Below the pieces are notes generated by a model that saw only the letters and a program-made list of their open reading frames with translations, did not search any database and was not told where the DNA came from. A stretch of 10,469 nt of DNA, from contig JADHYX010000138.1 in assembly GCA_027604685.1 (NCBI GenBank), forward strand, positions 1-10,469. Direction: 5' to 3'. This DNA comes from Lobulomyces angularis. Its lineage: Eukaryota > Chytridiomycota > Chytridiomycetes > Lobulomycetales > Lobulomycetaceae. Below, piece by piece: positions 1 to 8,924 of this stretch (its first letter is position 1; each line of letters opens with the position of its first letter). The position numbers and the translations under genes are program-made.

Positions 1-144
1 AATATATTTATTACTTTAAATAATTTATTTTTTTACTATTTTTACTTAACATTAAAAATATATGTTATAATTAATGATTTTTAGATTCTTTTATTAATAT
101 TATTTTTTTAATTTTTATTTTCATATTTTTTTATTTTTTTTTAG

Positions 145-163
145 GCCATATGATGAAGAATAA
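145..163 (+). CDS. Possible 3'-terminal coding exon of a plus-strand gene entering from the left
   Basis: A long T-rich tract ends in TTTTAG|GCC at 144/145, a good plus-strand acceptor. A branch-point-like TACTTAAC lies further upstream, at about 43-50. In one frame the exon reads split-codon-PYDEE-stop, with TAA at 161-163, and an AATAAA overlaps the stop. The upstream exons are outside the window, so protein identity cannot be judged. In AT-rich DNA this pattern can arise by chance. Confidence 0.25.
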
Positions 164-300
164 ATAATATAGAAATAAAAACTTAACAAAAAGAAAAAAA
201 AAAAAAAATTATTTATTGAAGAGAAATAATTTAGTAAGAAAATAAAATTAAAAAAAAAAAATTTCTATGATTTTGTATATTATAATTTTCTTTGAATTTT

Positions 301-306
301 TTTATT
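301..306 (-). terminator. Candidate polyadenylation signal AATAAA for the TBC gene
   Basis: The minus strand reads AATAAA about 8 nt past the stop codon at 314-316. It is the closest candidate. Other AATAAA copies occur further downstream, near 210 and beyond, and the base composition makes chance matches common. Confidence 0.35.
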
Positions 307-313
307 AAATATT

Positions 314-3300
314 TTAATATTCTAAAAATATTTCACCAGTACTATCTTCATGAATAATTTTCCAAATCCTTTCGAAGTAAGAAACGAAAATACTTTGACT
401 TAATACTGCCAAGAGAAACTCATTAAATGTCAGTTTAAAGTGAATTCCTTCATTAGCGAAAATTACACTACTAGAATTGGAATTTTGTCTACTTTTATCA
501 ATGTATGATGAATCAAGTTTTTTCTTTTTTGTGTCAACCAGCAAGTTTGATTTTGTTCTACTTTTTTTTGACTCATCAAAGTTGGTCAAGTCACCTTCCA
601 GCAGTTCATTAAATTTATTGCTTTTTTCATCAATTGTTTGAATATCAGTTGAAGCATTTTCATCCGCGGAATCAGTAAAAGCTAATTTTGAAGAAAACTT
701 TCCTTTCTTGTCGTTTATTACATTATTATTATTGCTATTTTCTCCATAAGTTTGTGCACCCTTGCTTGATCCCAATTTTAAAGCTGTACTGAGGAATGAG
801 CTGACAGCTTTTAGATATAACTCCTCATTTTCGGTTGCTAAATTCAAGGTTTTTATGTTTTTTGGCTTAATGTTGCTATCTAGATGTCTTGCTTGTTCAA
901 ACATTTCCAATAGTGAATCCATTACTGATTTCAGTTCTCTTTTATTTAAAAATCCATCACCATCAACATCGTGAATGTCAAATAAGAATCTCAATCTAGA
1001 ATTTAACGGCTGTTTTAAGATTATATCCAAAATATTTATCACAGTTGCCAAGTCAACTATATACGAATCTTTAACGAAGTTAGGGTCAGCTCCTCCTCTT
1101 TTAAGTCTAACTAGATTAAAGTGAACTGAGGAGTAAACGTATATCCTATCTAATAAAGGAACGTGGATATCTTCATCCTCTGATAAGTTTTGTGGTAGCA
1201 ATTTTTCTAAAGGAGAATAATTTTCCAGTTTTTTTGGTTTCAAAAAACTGGATTTCCATGGAGAAACTTTGGTTAACAGTTTTCTAAAATCTTTCAAACC
1301 AATGGAGCTTCTATCATCTAGGTTTTTGACTACTGCTTTTTTTTGATTGGGTTTAACCATGCCCCAACCACCTTGATTTATTAAAATTTCCCTTAATTCT
1401 TCTTCTTCGTCGTGTTCTTGAGTTAAAAATCGCTTAAACTCTTCCACATGTTGTCGTCTTTCCTCCTTGGCAAAATCTAAAATCCTCACTTCATCGTAAA
1501 CTGCCTCCACTTCTTCTATGGTTAAAGAAACTGATTCTTGTAAAGTTCTCGTTTGACTTCTTCGGTTGTTCGAATCCATTTGGTGAACAACTTGGAGTCT
1601 ATACCTAGATCGAAGGCATTCAATGGTATCAGTGGTAACTAAACCGGCATACACTCCATATGACAGCGTTAGGGTATGCTCAAATAAAAGCATACCGTTT
1701 ATGTTGTAAATATCTACAGTTTCGGAATCTTTTTCTGTATCATTTTCGCCAAGTCTTTGAAAAAAATTTTTTAAAATTGACATAAAGATATCATCATCTT
1801 TAGCTTTTACTAGTTTTTTTTCATTTAATTTTAAAACCGATAAAGCAAACCAAAATAAAAATTTTGGTCCGTCTAAAAAAAAGCAATCCAGTATCTTGAT
1901 GCCACAATCCAGTGAAACAGTATTTAAAAAGAGGCAAACAAACCAAGGAACCGAAACAGTAGAAAGATCCAAGTAAATTTTATTCATGTGAGTCCAAAGT
2001 GAAGGAAGGTGGGTTTGAACCAAATAACCAAACACTGATTGATCAACAACAGAGCCTACCAAAGTTTTTGTGTAATGATCAGGTAGAAGTCTCTCTACTA
2101 AATGACAAAGTAGCCAAAACGCATCTTCTTCTTTTAAATATAAAAGTAGCACTGCTGAAATTATATTCAACGCTTGTGCATAGCCAATGACTGGATTACG
2201 CCATGAATATGCTGTCAAAACTCGTCGGAGTGCTCCTAAACCAATAGGAGATTGAAAGGCTGGATGACCGGGGCAACTCCTACAACGGGGTCAATAAAAT
2301 GGATTTAAATTAGTAACCTGTGGACATCTTTTTCAATTTCTTCTGTAAAAGGTCCTACTTTACCGCTCTTTTCTTCAACCAAATTTTTATAATAATCAGC
2401 ATCTGACCTTGAATACCACGCTCCAGTAAACAACATCCTAAAACAATTTTTTATTATAAATTTTCTTTTTGTAAGGTTACCAAAAGTCCCCTCGTAGATG
2501 ATGTGGTATACCATCAGTTTTTAAAATCAACTCCCTAATTTTTTTGAAATCTTTTACTATGCAAACATCTTTACCACTAAGTTCTAAATATTCTTCCCAA
2601 AGTTGATTGGGATTAACATTTCCTAAGGTAACTTTTGGTGGATCTTTTCCAAATTTTAAACGTAGAGGCGATTGTAATATTTCCGCCTCTACTTTTTTTT
2701 TGGAAGTAAGAGAATGGAATGCAACATCATCCATACTATCATTCAAGCTACTAGATCTAAACCGGTTCTCTTTTTTTTTTAACAATGCCTCTTTTAACAC
2801 TTTTCCTTCCCGCTCACCAATTAAAACATCATTGTCAAACCTAAAGTCAACATTTTTTATCTTTTGAAGGAGATCAACTGACATTTTATCTCTGTTTTTT
2901 AAACTGGAAAATGATAACCAGTACTCAAATTTATTCTTTGTAGTAATAACAAGGTAACCAGATATAGCAAAAGCATTTATTTTTAAGCCAGTGTTCAATG
3001 CAGTTGGGGGTTGCTTTGTAACAGAAGTAATATGAGGGAGCGGAATAACAAAACTAATCACTGATTCTAACGAATTTTCAAAGAGAAGTGAGTTAGAAGT
3101 TAGATTAGTTGCAGGGGGTATAAGTAGTGTATTTTGAACACCAAGATATCCATATATATTTGGTAAAGAAGGCAAATTTTGTATCACTGCATTTACTGGT
3201 GTAACTGCTGATGAGAAACAGATGAAGTCTTGTGCTAAAAATAGAGTGCCAGTAACTGAATTGCCTGATAACTTTTGGTATAAATGGCAAGGGTTTTCCT

Positions 3301-5023
3301 CCAATATAATTGATTCATCTCCAGGCAATCTAAAGACATTTTTAAATTCATTATTTTTTAACTGAAAGTCCAGATCAACCATGTTATTTATATTTAAAGT
3401 TGTTATACTTGAATAAAGTAGATCTGATTTAGCCTTTTCCAACTCCTTTTGCTTTTGTAAAATTTCATTTTTAGAGACAGTATTTGGTGAGGTGTCAATT
3501 TCCATAAACTCATCAGTAAAGTCACCCTCACCTAAATCCGATACCCCAGGTAGAGCAGAAATAGGTGAAAAATTCACTTCATCTCTTGATCTTCCCATAG
3601 AAATAGAAAGTAACCCTCCACCACGATTAACTAAGTTGTTGGCCAGATCTCCTGTTGTATTTCCTTTAGCATACATATCTGATGAAGCAGCAACTGATAA
3701 TTCTGCTCCTTTAACTAATCTGTTCATTGCAGCATCACATAGGCAACAAAGTGCTCTGTAAACTTCACGCCGATGAAAATGCAAAGAAAAAACAAACTTT
3801 TATATTTAAATAATATTATTTAATGTTATAAAAAAAAAAATTGTGTCATTAAAAAAAAAAAAAGGATTACCACTTTGTCTTTGATACCGATTTGCAAATT
3901 ATCAGGTTGCAATAATCTCTTTGCAGAAGTGAGTTCTATGGTTAAAAATTCTTTAAAAGGAAGGCAAATGGATATAGGTTTTTGAAAAACTTCAACACTT
4001 TGAGAAGTACTGTTAAAACAAGCGTAATTTCTAGTTATAAAAAGTTGTCCTCTTAACGAGTTATTTTCATCAAGACAATATGTGCATGCGTAGACTAAAA
4101 AAATTCAAATGTATTTAATAAAACTTATAATTTTCTTAATTTTTTTTAATTTTATTATTTTTTACAATTTAACAAAACTTCATCTTCCAAAGTTGGAAAA
4201 TATTTTATCATTAATTCAGTCATTGCTAAAATTTTTTGATGTGATTCGGCTGCTTTAGGATCTATGAAAATACAATAAGATTTGATGAAAATAAAATTAT
4301 ACAAAAAAGTATACCTGAATATTCTTCTGTCATTTCTTCAAACTGTTTTAACAATAATTTATCAATTTGATTATAGCTTTTGGTATCCAGTTCTAGAAGC
4401 TAATTCATTTAATTGAAAAAATATAATTAAGGGGCAAAAAAAAATGTTAACTTCAAAATTTTTTACAAACCTTGATGTATAATTTATTTTCTATATAATT
4501 CCAATCTTAAAAAAAAAATAATAAATGAATTTACAAGTAAAAAATTTTATATGTGCGTTTATGTAAATATATTTATTTATAAAAAATTACCTTTATGTAT
4601 AGTCTCAAAAGATTGATCAACAGCAACAATAAATAATTTTTTTCCATTTTGCGTTTTTAAAATGATTCGAAACTAAAGAAAAAAGAATGAAAAGACCATT
4701 ATAAATTTCAAATTAAAGGAAAATAAAAAAAGAAAATAATATACGGAATCAAGAATAAAAAATCAAAAAAAAATTAGGAAAAAACCAAAAAGAAAAAAAA
4801 GATTCAAATAAAAAAAAATTTTTTTTACTTCAAAATCATTAATAGGCTTTTTATTTGGACCGTAAATAGTAGCTTGGAGACTGAGATTTTGAAGTAAATT
4901 TCCAAAAAAAGCATTGCCTTGTTTTTTTTGTTGAAGTGAAAAATATTGATTTCCAGCCTTGTCTAACCAATTTATCATTCCTGTTGAAAGCAGTTCTGCA
5001 TCTATTGGTTTTACAAAAACCAT
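314..5023 (-). CDS. TBC1D9: GRAM-GRAM-TBC-EF-hand Rab GTPase-activating protein (TBC1D8/TBC1D9 family), 9 exons
   Basis: Exons (complement): 4829-5023, 4591-4672, 4471-4505, 4315-4399, 4166-4261, 3871-4094, 2481-3796, 2318-2437, 314-2279; total 1372 aa. Every junction is GT-AG and keeps frame. Family alignment runs through the junctions, for example EVLLN+F+YACTYC and GDF+W+MLFTG. The start ATG has an in-frame TAA 18 nt upstream and matches the family N-terminus. Domain order: GRAM 1 about residues 160-265, GRAM 2 about 389-553, TBC about 668-870, one canonical EF-hand loop at 1155-1166 (DVDGDGFLNKRE). Both GAP fingers are present: Arg718 in IEKDVHR and Gln753 in GYAQ. The family switches off Rab GTPases at membranes, and GRAM domains are PH-like lipid or protein modules. 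Yeast Mdr1/Gyp2 is a relative. The symbol is a family label: TBC1D8, 8B, 9 and 9B are not separable here. The region after the EF-hand is polar and low in complexity. Family assignment is secure; exact exon ends are inferred without transcripts. Confidence 0.93.
935..970 (-). other. EF-hand calcium-binding loop in the TBC protein
   Basis: This segment encodes the 12-residue loop DVDGDGFLNKRE, with Asp at loop positions 1, 3 and 5, Gly at 6, a hydrophobic residue at 8, Asn at 9 and Glu at 12. That is a complete canonical calcium site. Only this one clear loop is visible, so either its partner hand is degenerate or the motif works alone. Confidence 0.85.
2280..2317 (-). other. 38-nt intron that splits the TBC arginine-finger codon
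   Basis: The donor is AG|GTTACT and the acceptor TTGTAG|GAGTTG. Splicing rebuilds CAC AG|G AGT TGC, giving His-Arg-Ser-Cys. This restores the family motif IxxDxxR followed by HPAF. It is the shortest intron in the window. Retention reaches a TAA after three further codons. Confidence 0.9.
2438..2480 (-). other. 43-nt phase-2 intron at the start of the TBC domain
   Basis: The donor TTTTG|GTAACC and acceptor TTTTAG|GATGTT rebuild GDF-W-MLFTG, as in TBC1D9-type proteins. Reading through the donor gives TGG TAA, so retention stops translation at once. Confidence 0.9.
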
Positions 5024-5219
5024 TTCTTTTTTTATTCTTTAGAAAAAACCTGTTTTCTTTTTTTTTTTTTTTAATTCTGGTGATCAAAAAAAATTTTTTT
5101 TTTCTTTTTCCAAATATATATTTAAAAAATTTCAGTTGGATTGCAATTTTAAAATTTTTTTACGACCAAATATATATCTCATAAAAAATTAGAAAAAAGT
5201 TAGGTAAAAATATTTAATA
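5024..5219 (-). promoter_or_regulatory. Short intergenic region: end of the methyltransferase gene and presumed promoter of the TBC gene
   Basis: Only 196 bp separate the methyltransferase stop (5220-5222) from the TBC start codon (5021-5023). The space must hold both the 3' end processing of one gene and the promoter of the other. It is dominated by long T and A runs, including more than a dozen Ts at about 5057-5071. No TATA box can be singled out in such AT-rich DNA. Confidence 0.45.
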
Positions 5220-6780
5220 TTATCTTGGTTGGACGACACCATTTTTTTTACTGGCTATAAAGAAGATGTTGTTGTAAACATAATTCATTAATGAATCTTT
5301 ATTAGCAGAATACGTTGAAGTCAACAATTTTTCAGACTATAAAAAGATATAAAAAAAAATATAAACTTTAAAAAAAAATTATGATTTGCTTACGGTAATT
5401 TCAAATCCCATAGAATTTATTACTTCACGTAATTCTTCAAAACTTAGTTCAATACTTAAACTACTAGAACCTTCAAAATGGTATAACAGCGGTCCCAGAT
5501 TTATCCAAATACCATTTGGTTTTAATGCTCCTAAAAAGAATAAAAACTAACTTTAGAAAAAAGGAAAAAAATAATAGTCATTACTTGCCATGAATGACTT
5601 CCATGTAGTCTAAAACGTTGTGTGCAGTATCAATAAAAAAATTGGTGATGATACAATCCCATTTCAAAAGTTGATCTTTTTTTGAATAAACCTCGGCAAA
5701 TTCACCAGCAGTCATTGAAAAATTTATATTCTCATTTATGAGTTTCGGAACTTCATCAGGAATAAAAACTGGCTTTAATATTAGATCGGCAGTGAAACAG
5801 TGAGAAAAACTGTGAACCCATGGAAATATTTGAACAGAATCTGGTAACTTTGTTTTATTTAAAACATAATTTGAACCAAATAGCTGCATTTTTTATTATT
5901 ATTATCATTTTTACTTTAAAAAAATTATTGTTGTGAAGAAATTTCGTACCATGTGAAAACTAAACTCATTTCCTTCGCAAGAGAAACCTTTTTTTGTTAC
6001 CTCATAAGGCAATCGACCCAATCCAGCTCCTTTGGAAAAAAAAAAGAAAAAAAAAGTTAAAAAATATTGGAAAACGAAATCATGTTTTTTCATTACCAGG
6101 AAGTAGAATATTTAAGATATATCTCTCATCTATAGAAATATCTTTGTAAATATCATCTAAAGCATTCAGTATAGGTAAATAACAATCTTCTCTTTCTTTT
6201 TCTCCCTAGCCAATAATAAAAACAAATTACAAAAAAAATATATACTTCACTTGACCACTCTCTAACAAACTGTCGTAAAGTTGATCTCACTTTATCAATG
6301 TTTTTTGAAGTAGCAACTTCCTATCGTTAAAAAAAATTTATTAAGCGAAATTTAAAATTCCATAATCTTAAATTTTATTTCTTTTACCTGATGAACTGCA
6401 GGAACATATTCATCATATACAATTTCGGAAAGAAAGTGAGAATTTTTATTAATACAATGATCAACAGTGTCGATTTTTTTTTTGTAAGTTAAAAGTAACT
6501 TTTTTTGACTTTTATTTAAACTCTCATAATCTTTTCTTCTTTTTTCATTTACTAACTTTGAATGATTGTTGTATTCTAAAAATGATTTTATTACACCTAT
6601 TAAATAAAAAGAAACTGGTTTCAGTTTTTTTAATTTTAATTTCCAAATTGTTATGACCATAAAAATCTTTCTTCTCTAACTGTTCATCTAAAGGATTAGG
6701 TTCATCGTCATTCTCATTTCTAGCTAATTAATACATTTTAGATATTGTATAATAGTTATTTTGTTATTACTTAGAAACAT
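5220..6780 (-). CDS. CARNMT1: Carnosine N-methyltransferase, N2227 family, 9 exons
   Basis: Exons (complement): 6771-6780, 6658-6723, 6388-6596, 6246-6320, 6097-6205, 5950-6029, 5589-5883, 5394-5530, 5220-5336; 365 aa, against about 400 in human CARNMT1 and yeast YNL092W. It uses S-adenosylmethionine to methylate the imidazole of carnosine to anserine; the yeast enzyme has the same activity. The SAM loop PGAGLGR is at 156-162, followed by [21 protein letters not shown] and GPLLYHF. The residues I recall as contacting carnosine in the human enzyme (Asp316, His347, Tyr386, Tyr398) correspond to Asp268, His299, Tyr336 and Tyr348 with identical spacing. Since fungi are not known for carnosine, the natural substrate here may differ. 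One intron has a GC donor. The first exon codes only ATG plus seven bases and is the least certain part, as is the weak donor GTCATA at 6657. The family call is secure. Confidence 0.92.
5531..5588 (-). other. GC-AG intron in the methyltransferase gene, with tandem AG acceptor
   Basis: The exon ends ATTCATG and the intron begins GCAAGT, a strong donor apart from C at position 2. The acceptor is TTTTTAG|GAG. Joining gives IHGALKPNG, aligned without gaps to family members around the conserved [11 protein letters not shown]. The nearby GT (GTAATG, two bases past the GC donor) breaks frame with either acceptor. The acceptor TAGGAG is a NAGNAG pair: the second AG would drop one residue. Retention gives GGC AAG TAA, an immediate stop. 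Confidence 0.85.
6771..6780 (-). other. Proposed 10-nt first coding exon of the methyltransferase
   Basis: The second exon has no in-frame ATG before a TAA upstream, so the start must lie in another exon. ATGTTTCTAA followed by donor GTAATA is in the right phase to join acceptor ATTAG|CTAGAA across a 47-nt intron. The resulting start is MFLTRNENDDE. It is the simplest solution seen, but a start further upstream or a longer 5' leader is possible. Confidence 0.55.
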
Positions 6781-7049
6781 TAATTTTTTCAATAAAAAAA
6801 AAAAACTTGAAAGATTTAAATTGGAATGGAATATTATAAAAATTCAATCAGAAAAATTTTTTTTATACATATTATTAAGTTTATTTTTTTGTTTATTTAA
6901 CGATTCTACAAAAAAAAAAATAAAAATAAAAATTAATTTTTATATTTCATATTTTTAATTTTTTTTTTTTTTTTTTAAATTTCGATAAATTATTTAGTTT
7001 TATATTTTCTTTAAAAAGTAATATGTCTCCGTAAAAAATTATTCTTGAA
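6781..7049 (-). promoter_or_regulatory. Intergenic region between gene 3 and the methyltransferase gene
   Basis: About 270 bp of very AT-rich DNA with a run of 18 Ts at 6959-6976 and several A tracts. It must contain the 3' end of the unknown gene and the promoter of the methyltransferase gene. The plus-strand open frame across it is lysine/phenylalanine-rich low-complexity sequence and is not a gene. Confidence 0.4.
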
Positions 7050-7946
7050 TTATTTAGATTTAGATTTTTTATCACCAAGATCCTTAATATCAAGACCTAA
7101 TAAAAAAAAAAAAAAAAAAATTAATAAAAAAAAATAGATGGGTGGGGGTATATGAGAATCTATAATTATATAAATAAATGAAGTTTTTTTGTGTTATTTA
7201 GTGAAAAATTATTCACTTTTTCTCCTACTTTCTTCATTTATTCTGGGAATCAAATTTCTCTTTAAAGTATAGGTTTCTTCAGAGATTGGATGAAAGTTAT
7301 GCTTGAGAGTAGCTTCCGATGGTAATGTAGTAACACTAAATCTTCTTTTATGGCCCTTTCGTTTATGTATGTTTTTATTTACTACGGTAAATCTACCTTT
7401 TTGTTCCTGAAGAGTATTTGGTTCTTCATCGTCGCTTAATTCTAGGTTCAAATTTATTTTGCTTTTTAGGTAATTTGTAGAAAAGGTTGGTGATGGGTTT
7501 GAAGTAGAAAGAATAACGGCACTGTCAATACTACCAGGTGGAGTGAACAGGTCACTATCAAAAATTGAAGCTCTCCGTGAATAGTTAACAGGAGGTTCAC
7601 TCATGATGCTTAATCGGCTAAGACTAGATAGAGTTGTGCCTGAAACTTCTGAATAGGTTCTTTCCAAAGGTTGGCGGTTTAAAGTGTCATCAGTTTCCTC
7701 GTCAGAATCCTGTAAAACGACTATTCCACAGGCTTTGGCGAAGTCTTTACTTGATAGTAAGGCACTGTCGAGATGGTCATCAGATATTGGGGACCGTTGT
7801 GTAGGAGTTTTTAGAATATCCATTTTGGGATTGCAAGTAACAACATTTTGGTCTATGATTAGCCTTAGGGGTTTTTTTGAATTGGAAGTTGAGTTAAATA
7901 AGTTGTGAATTTTTTTCATATAACGTTGAGATTTGGAAATATGCAT
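7050..7946 (-). CDS. Unrecognised serine-rich, probably disordered protein, two exons
   Basis: Exon 1 is complement 7229-7946 and exon 2 complement 7050-7096, giving 254 aa. I do not recognise the family. Codon use and composition look like real coding DNA, unlike the surrounding A/T runs. Visible motifs: basophilic-kinase-like sites RRAS and RRFS, several SP/TP sites (TPTQRSP, FTPPGS, PSP), acidic serine patches (DSDEETDD, LSDDEEP), a basic stretch HKRKGHKRR, and two RFxV motifs (GRFTVV, RRFSV) of the type bound by SPAK/OSR1-like kinases in animals. No membrane segment or signal peptide is seen. The composition suggests a regulatory phosphoprotein. The start ATG at 7944-7946 is chosen as the first in-frame ATG after a stop; one at 7917-7919 is an alternative. 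Without splicing the frame ends in RRKSE-stop at 7209; splicing at A|GTAGGA instead adds LDIKDLGDKKSKSK. Confidence 0.68.
7097..7228 (-). other. Proposed 132-nt intron of the unknown gene, with a 19-T tract before the acceptor
   Basis: The donor is GAAA|GTAGGA and the acceptor TTATTAG|GTCTTG. The 3' part has a run of 19 Ts (As at 7102-7120 on the plus strand), then ATTAG. The phase fits, and the second exon is a charged, coding-like tail. The length is divisible by three, but the intron has an in-frame TAA at 7209-7211, so retention gives a protein of similar size ending RRKSE. Confidence 0.6.
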
Positions 7947-8129
7947 GTAAAAAGATTTTTGAATTTTTAATAACTTTATAATTTGAAATATTTGAAAAAA
8001 AGTTAACAAGTTTAATTATAAAAAAAAAAAAAAATGATTTAAATAAAAAAAAAAAAAAAGAAAGTAAAATTTGAGGATTTTTAGCAGAATTTATAGACAT
8101 GTTTCCAAAAAATCCAATTAATATTAAAT
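7947..8129 (-). promoter_or_regulatory. 5' flank of the unknown gene
   Basis: The region upstream of the chosen ATG has two A runs of about 14 and 15 at 8021-8034 and 8047-8060. No extra coding exon with a usable donor was found. The sequence should include the promoter and leader of the unknown gene, but no specific element can be named. Confidence 0.35.
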
Positions 8130-8400
8130 TTGGAGAAAAGGGGACTTTCTGCCGAGTTCGAACGGCCAAAGCCCCCAAGTCAATATGAGCGGCGGCTTTA
8201 GCTGGAAACTGTTAGAAATTAGAGTTAAAATTAGCGCTCAATTCAATTTGTCACCAAACCCAGACCGCTGAAAACGTTGAAAAACCATTGAAAAACCGTT
8301 CAAAACTACCTTCTTGAAATTCGTTGCTTTCCGACCTTTTTTTAGTGAAATTCGTTGTTCCTCTGCCACTCTTTAATAGCACTACACTAAGAAAAATAAG
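8130..8400. other. Less AT-rich non-coding island with short direct repeats
   Basis: This segment is visibly richer in G and C than everything around it that is not coding (for example GGGGACTTTCTGCCGAG and GAGCGGCGGC). It has no long open frame in any direction. It contains the 12-mer TGAAATTCGTTG twice (8315-8326, 8346-8357) and TTGAAAAACC twice (8277-8286, 8288-8297). It could be the remnant of a mobile element or an unrecognised non-coding RNA. No terminal repeats or coding remains were seen, so it is left unnamed. Confidence 0.45.
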
Positions 8401-8924
8401 AACCTTCTCATTAATGAATTTGGAAGATTTTTTTTAAAAGGGCAATATGGAAAAAAAAAAATTGGCTTAAAAAAATTATTTTTCTCTAAAATTCAATTTT
8501 TCTTTATAGAAAAAAAAATGAAATAAAATTTTTTTTTTTTCCTTTTATTAACTAATTTTTCTTGATCATATATAATTTTTTATTTCTTTTCTTTTATAAA
8601 AAGAAATTAAAATATCTTAATTTTTTTAAACAAAGTTGCTTTTTATGACGTGATGCTATAAAAAAAAAAAAAAAAAATAAAGCAATTCCGATGTTTTAAA
8701 AAGGATTGGAAAAAGGTATAGCCTTCAAATCATTTCAGAGATTATTTTCATATAATTTCATTTCTATTCTTTTGTCTTAAATATATGCATGTGACTCTCC
8801 TTCTCACTTACTTTATCCATCTTTTACTCCATCCACATTTACTTAATGACAATCCAGTGTCGGTGATTTAATTTCATATGTTGTTACCCTTCCACTTTTG
8901 TATCGTAATATTAAACCATCATTT
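8401..8924. other. Gene-free AT-rich spacer
   Basis: The first half is A/T homopolymers, including 18 As at 8660-8677, framed by a 7-bp inverted repeat (TTGCTTT at 8636-8642, AAAGCAA at 8679-8685). From about 8770 the plus strand turns C- and T-rich and G-poor, leading into the tandem repeat at 8925. I see no gene. Confidence 0.5.

Larger units (their letters stand above)
1..313. other. 3' flank of the TBC gene, AT-rich
   Basis: The stretch is almost entirely A and T, with homopolymer runs (for example about 17 As near 192-208). Apart from the possible plus-strand exon at 145-163 and poly(A)-signal-like motifs, I see no coding or RNA structure. If the exon is real, this is a convergent gene junction. 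Confidence 0.6.

Noticed and set aside
762..974. Plus-strand open frame of 70 codons inside the TBC gene
   Set aside because: It lies antisense to the well-supported last exon, including the EF-hand region, and has no features of its own.
3492..3761. Plus-strand open frame of 89 codons inside the TBC gene
   Set aside because: It is antisense to exon 7, which aligns with the family, so it is a shadow frame.
6658..6723. Reading the methyltransferase N-terminus as starting at an ATG within exon 2
   Set aside because: The ATGs there (for example in GAAATGAGAATGACGATG) are in the wrong frame for LEKKDFYG, and the correct frame meets a TAA upstream without an ATG, so a separate first exon was preferred.
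6761..6958. Plus-strand open frame near the methyltransferase start
   Set aside because: Its composition is Lys/Phe/Ile only, from A/T runs. It overlaps the proposed first exon and promoter on the other strand.
7102..7120. 19-A homopolymer as a retroposon poly(A) tail
   Set aside because: On the gene strand it is the T tract just before a splice acceptor, and similar runs occur throughout the window. No target-site duplication was seen.
8150..8165. GAGTTCGAACGG, resembling a tRNA T-loop/B box
   Set aside because: No A box, acceptor stem or cloverleaf can be drawn around it on either strand, so it is not called as a tRNA.
7894..8178. Minus-strand open frame upstream of the unknown gene (MGALAVRTRQKVPF...)
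   Set aside because: It runs through two poly(T) tracts, overlaps gene 3 in another frame, and no donor links it to gene 3. The better-looking first part lies in the GC-elevated island and shows no protein motif.
8636..8685. TTGCTTT ... AAAGCAA inverted repeat around an 18-A run
   Set aside because: A 7-bp stem with a loop of about 36 nt, mostly A, is likely chance in this composition.
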